From: Mesorhizobium shangrilense
GTDB taxonomy: Bacteria > Pseudomonadota > Alphaproteobacteria > Rhizobiales > Rhizobiaceae
Direction of reading: 5' to 3'
Assembly (NCBI RefSeq): GCF_040537815.1
Contig: NZ_JBEWSZ010000001.1
Location: 2,232,001-2,296,000, forward strand
DNA: 64,000 bases
Shown here piece after piece: positions 63,752 through 64,000 of the stretch. The notes below the pieces were generated by a model, which saw only the letters and a program-made list of their open reading frames with translations, was not told where the DNA came from and did not search any database. The position numbers and the translations under genes are program-made. Numbering within the stretch: the stretch's first letter is position 1; each line of letters begins with the position of its first letter.

Positions 63752-63802
63752 TTTTGTCCCTATCAAGCCCTTGCAGGTCTCAACTTTAGCCTAATCAGTC
63801 TT

Positions 63803-63845
63803 GGACAGTCTTGTCCGTCAAAGCAATGGTTGGTCATCACAACCA
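63803..63845. promoter_or_regulatory. Inverted repeats in the LysR / isomerase divergent promoter
   Basis: GGACA/TGTCC (63803-63816) and TGGTTG/CAACCA (63827-63832, 63840-63845) lie in the 105-bp gap. The second abuts the AAGGAG of the isomerase-like gene. Either could be a LysR site; neither is a strong match to a named operator. Confidence 0.35.
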
Positions 63846-63856
63846 AGGAGATCGCC

Positions 63857-64000
63857 ATGCAATTCTTTGCCCTTCTCACCCGCAACACCCAAAAGTTCAC
63901 CGATGCTGATTTCGCTCCGCTGTTGCCCAGTGAAGCCGAGCAGCGCCGCACGCTCTATGCCGAAGGCGCCGTGCGCCAGGTGTGGAATCGTGGCGACATT
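63857..64000 (+). CDS. Muconolactone isomerase-like small protein (3' end outside the window)
   Basis: The first 48 codons are visible, opening MQFFALLTRNTQKFTDADF and running to the window edge at VRQVWNRGDI. AAGGAG lies 6 nt before the ATG. The pattern resembles small ferredoxin-fold isomerases and Dabb-like proteins, named mainly from memory of similar rhizobial entries. Divergent from a LysR regulator. Too little is present to judge catalytic residues. Confidence 0.6.
   Translation, partial: MQFFALLTRNTQKFTDADFAPLLPSEAEQRRTLYAEGAVRQVWNRGDI

Overview
The window is a high-GC chromosomal segment from an alphaproteobacterium of the Rhizobiales, most like Mesorhizobium or a close Phyllobacteriaceae relative. 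The reasons are the protein flavour (Omp25/Omp31-type porin, coxMNOP-like oxidase, rhizobial PssA/Psd pair, YnfA, Rsm22), the gene orders lptF-lptG-lptD-surA-pdxA-rsmA, fabD-fabG-acpP-fabF-mltG-yicC-gmk and dnaB-radA-cvpA-purF, and short palindromic elements beginning TAGAGC. Genus is inference; no rRNA or tRNA gene was found to anchor it. No prophage, insertion sequence, integrase or CRISPR array was seen.

Layout. 1-9600: uvrC (cut by the left edge) translationally coupled to a pteridine-reductase-like SDR; an outer-membrane protein with a possible general-stress promoter; a GST; a histone-H1-like Lys/Ala/Pro protein; an exported unknown; then the minus-strand run pepA-holC-unknown-rlmJ. 9900-17600: LPS export and envelope assembly (lptF, lptG, lptD, surA-like) followed by pdxA and rsmA. 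17600-24300: minus-strand gmk, yicC, mltG and the fatty-acid cluster fabF-acpP-fabG-fabD. 24500-28200: an LTA-synthase-like phosphoglycerol transferase and an orphan TadG/vWA protein. 28600-30200: ribosomal proteins S6-S18-L9. 30400-35500: cfa, ynfA, Rsm22-type methyltransferase, and a small DUF1428/DGPF/ECF-sigma module. 35800-41900: dnaB, radA, cvpA, purF and an SDR. 42000-48700: a class I cytochrome c, a DUF2189 membrane protein, a YbaK deacylase and a five-gene heme-copper oxidase operon. 49100-53600: small accessory genes (OsmC, two DMT exporters, a LysR/tautomerase pair). 53700-57400: phospholipid metabolism (Aas-like fusion, pssA, psd). 57600-64000: an ABM monooxygenase behind a MerR/SoxR-type promoter, an arsR-Atm1 exporter pair with its own operator, a LysM protein, a LOG-family hydrolase, a 12-copy 7-bp tandem repeat, and a LysR divergent from a muconolactone-isomerase-like gene cut by the right edge.

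How it fits together. Several genes serve the envelope: LPS transport (lptFGD), peptidoglycan termination (mltG), fatty acids (fab genes), phosphatidylethanolamine synthesis (pssA, psd), acyl recycling (Aas-like), cyclopropanation (cfa) and probably phosphoglycerol decoration of glucans. Replication and repair are represented by uvrC, holC, dnaB and radA.

Most of the window is conserved housekeeping sequence and I did not find a clear new defence or mobile system. The items most worth a second look are regulatory: the SoxR-like promoter at 57986-58016, the palindrome over the arsR start codon at 60269-60295, the DUF1428-DGPF-ECF42 module, the ynfA start placed against a terminator, and the repeats that supply stop codons.
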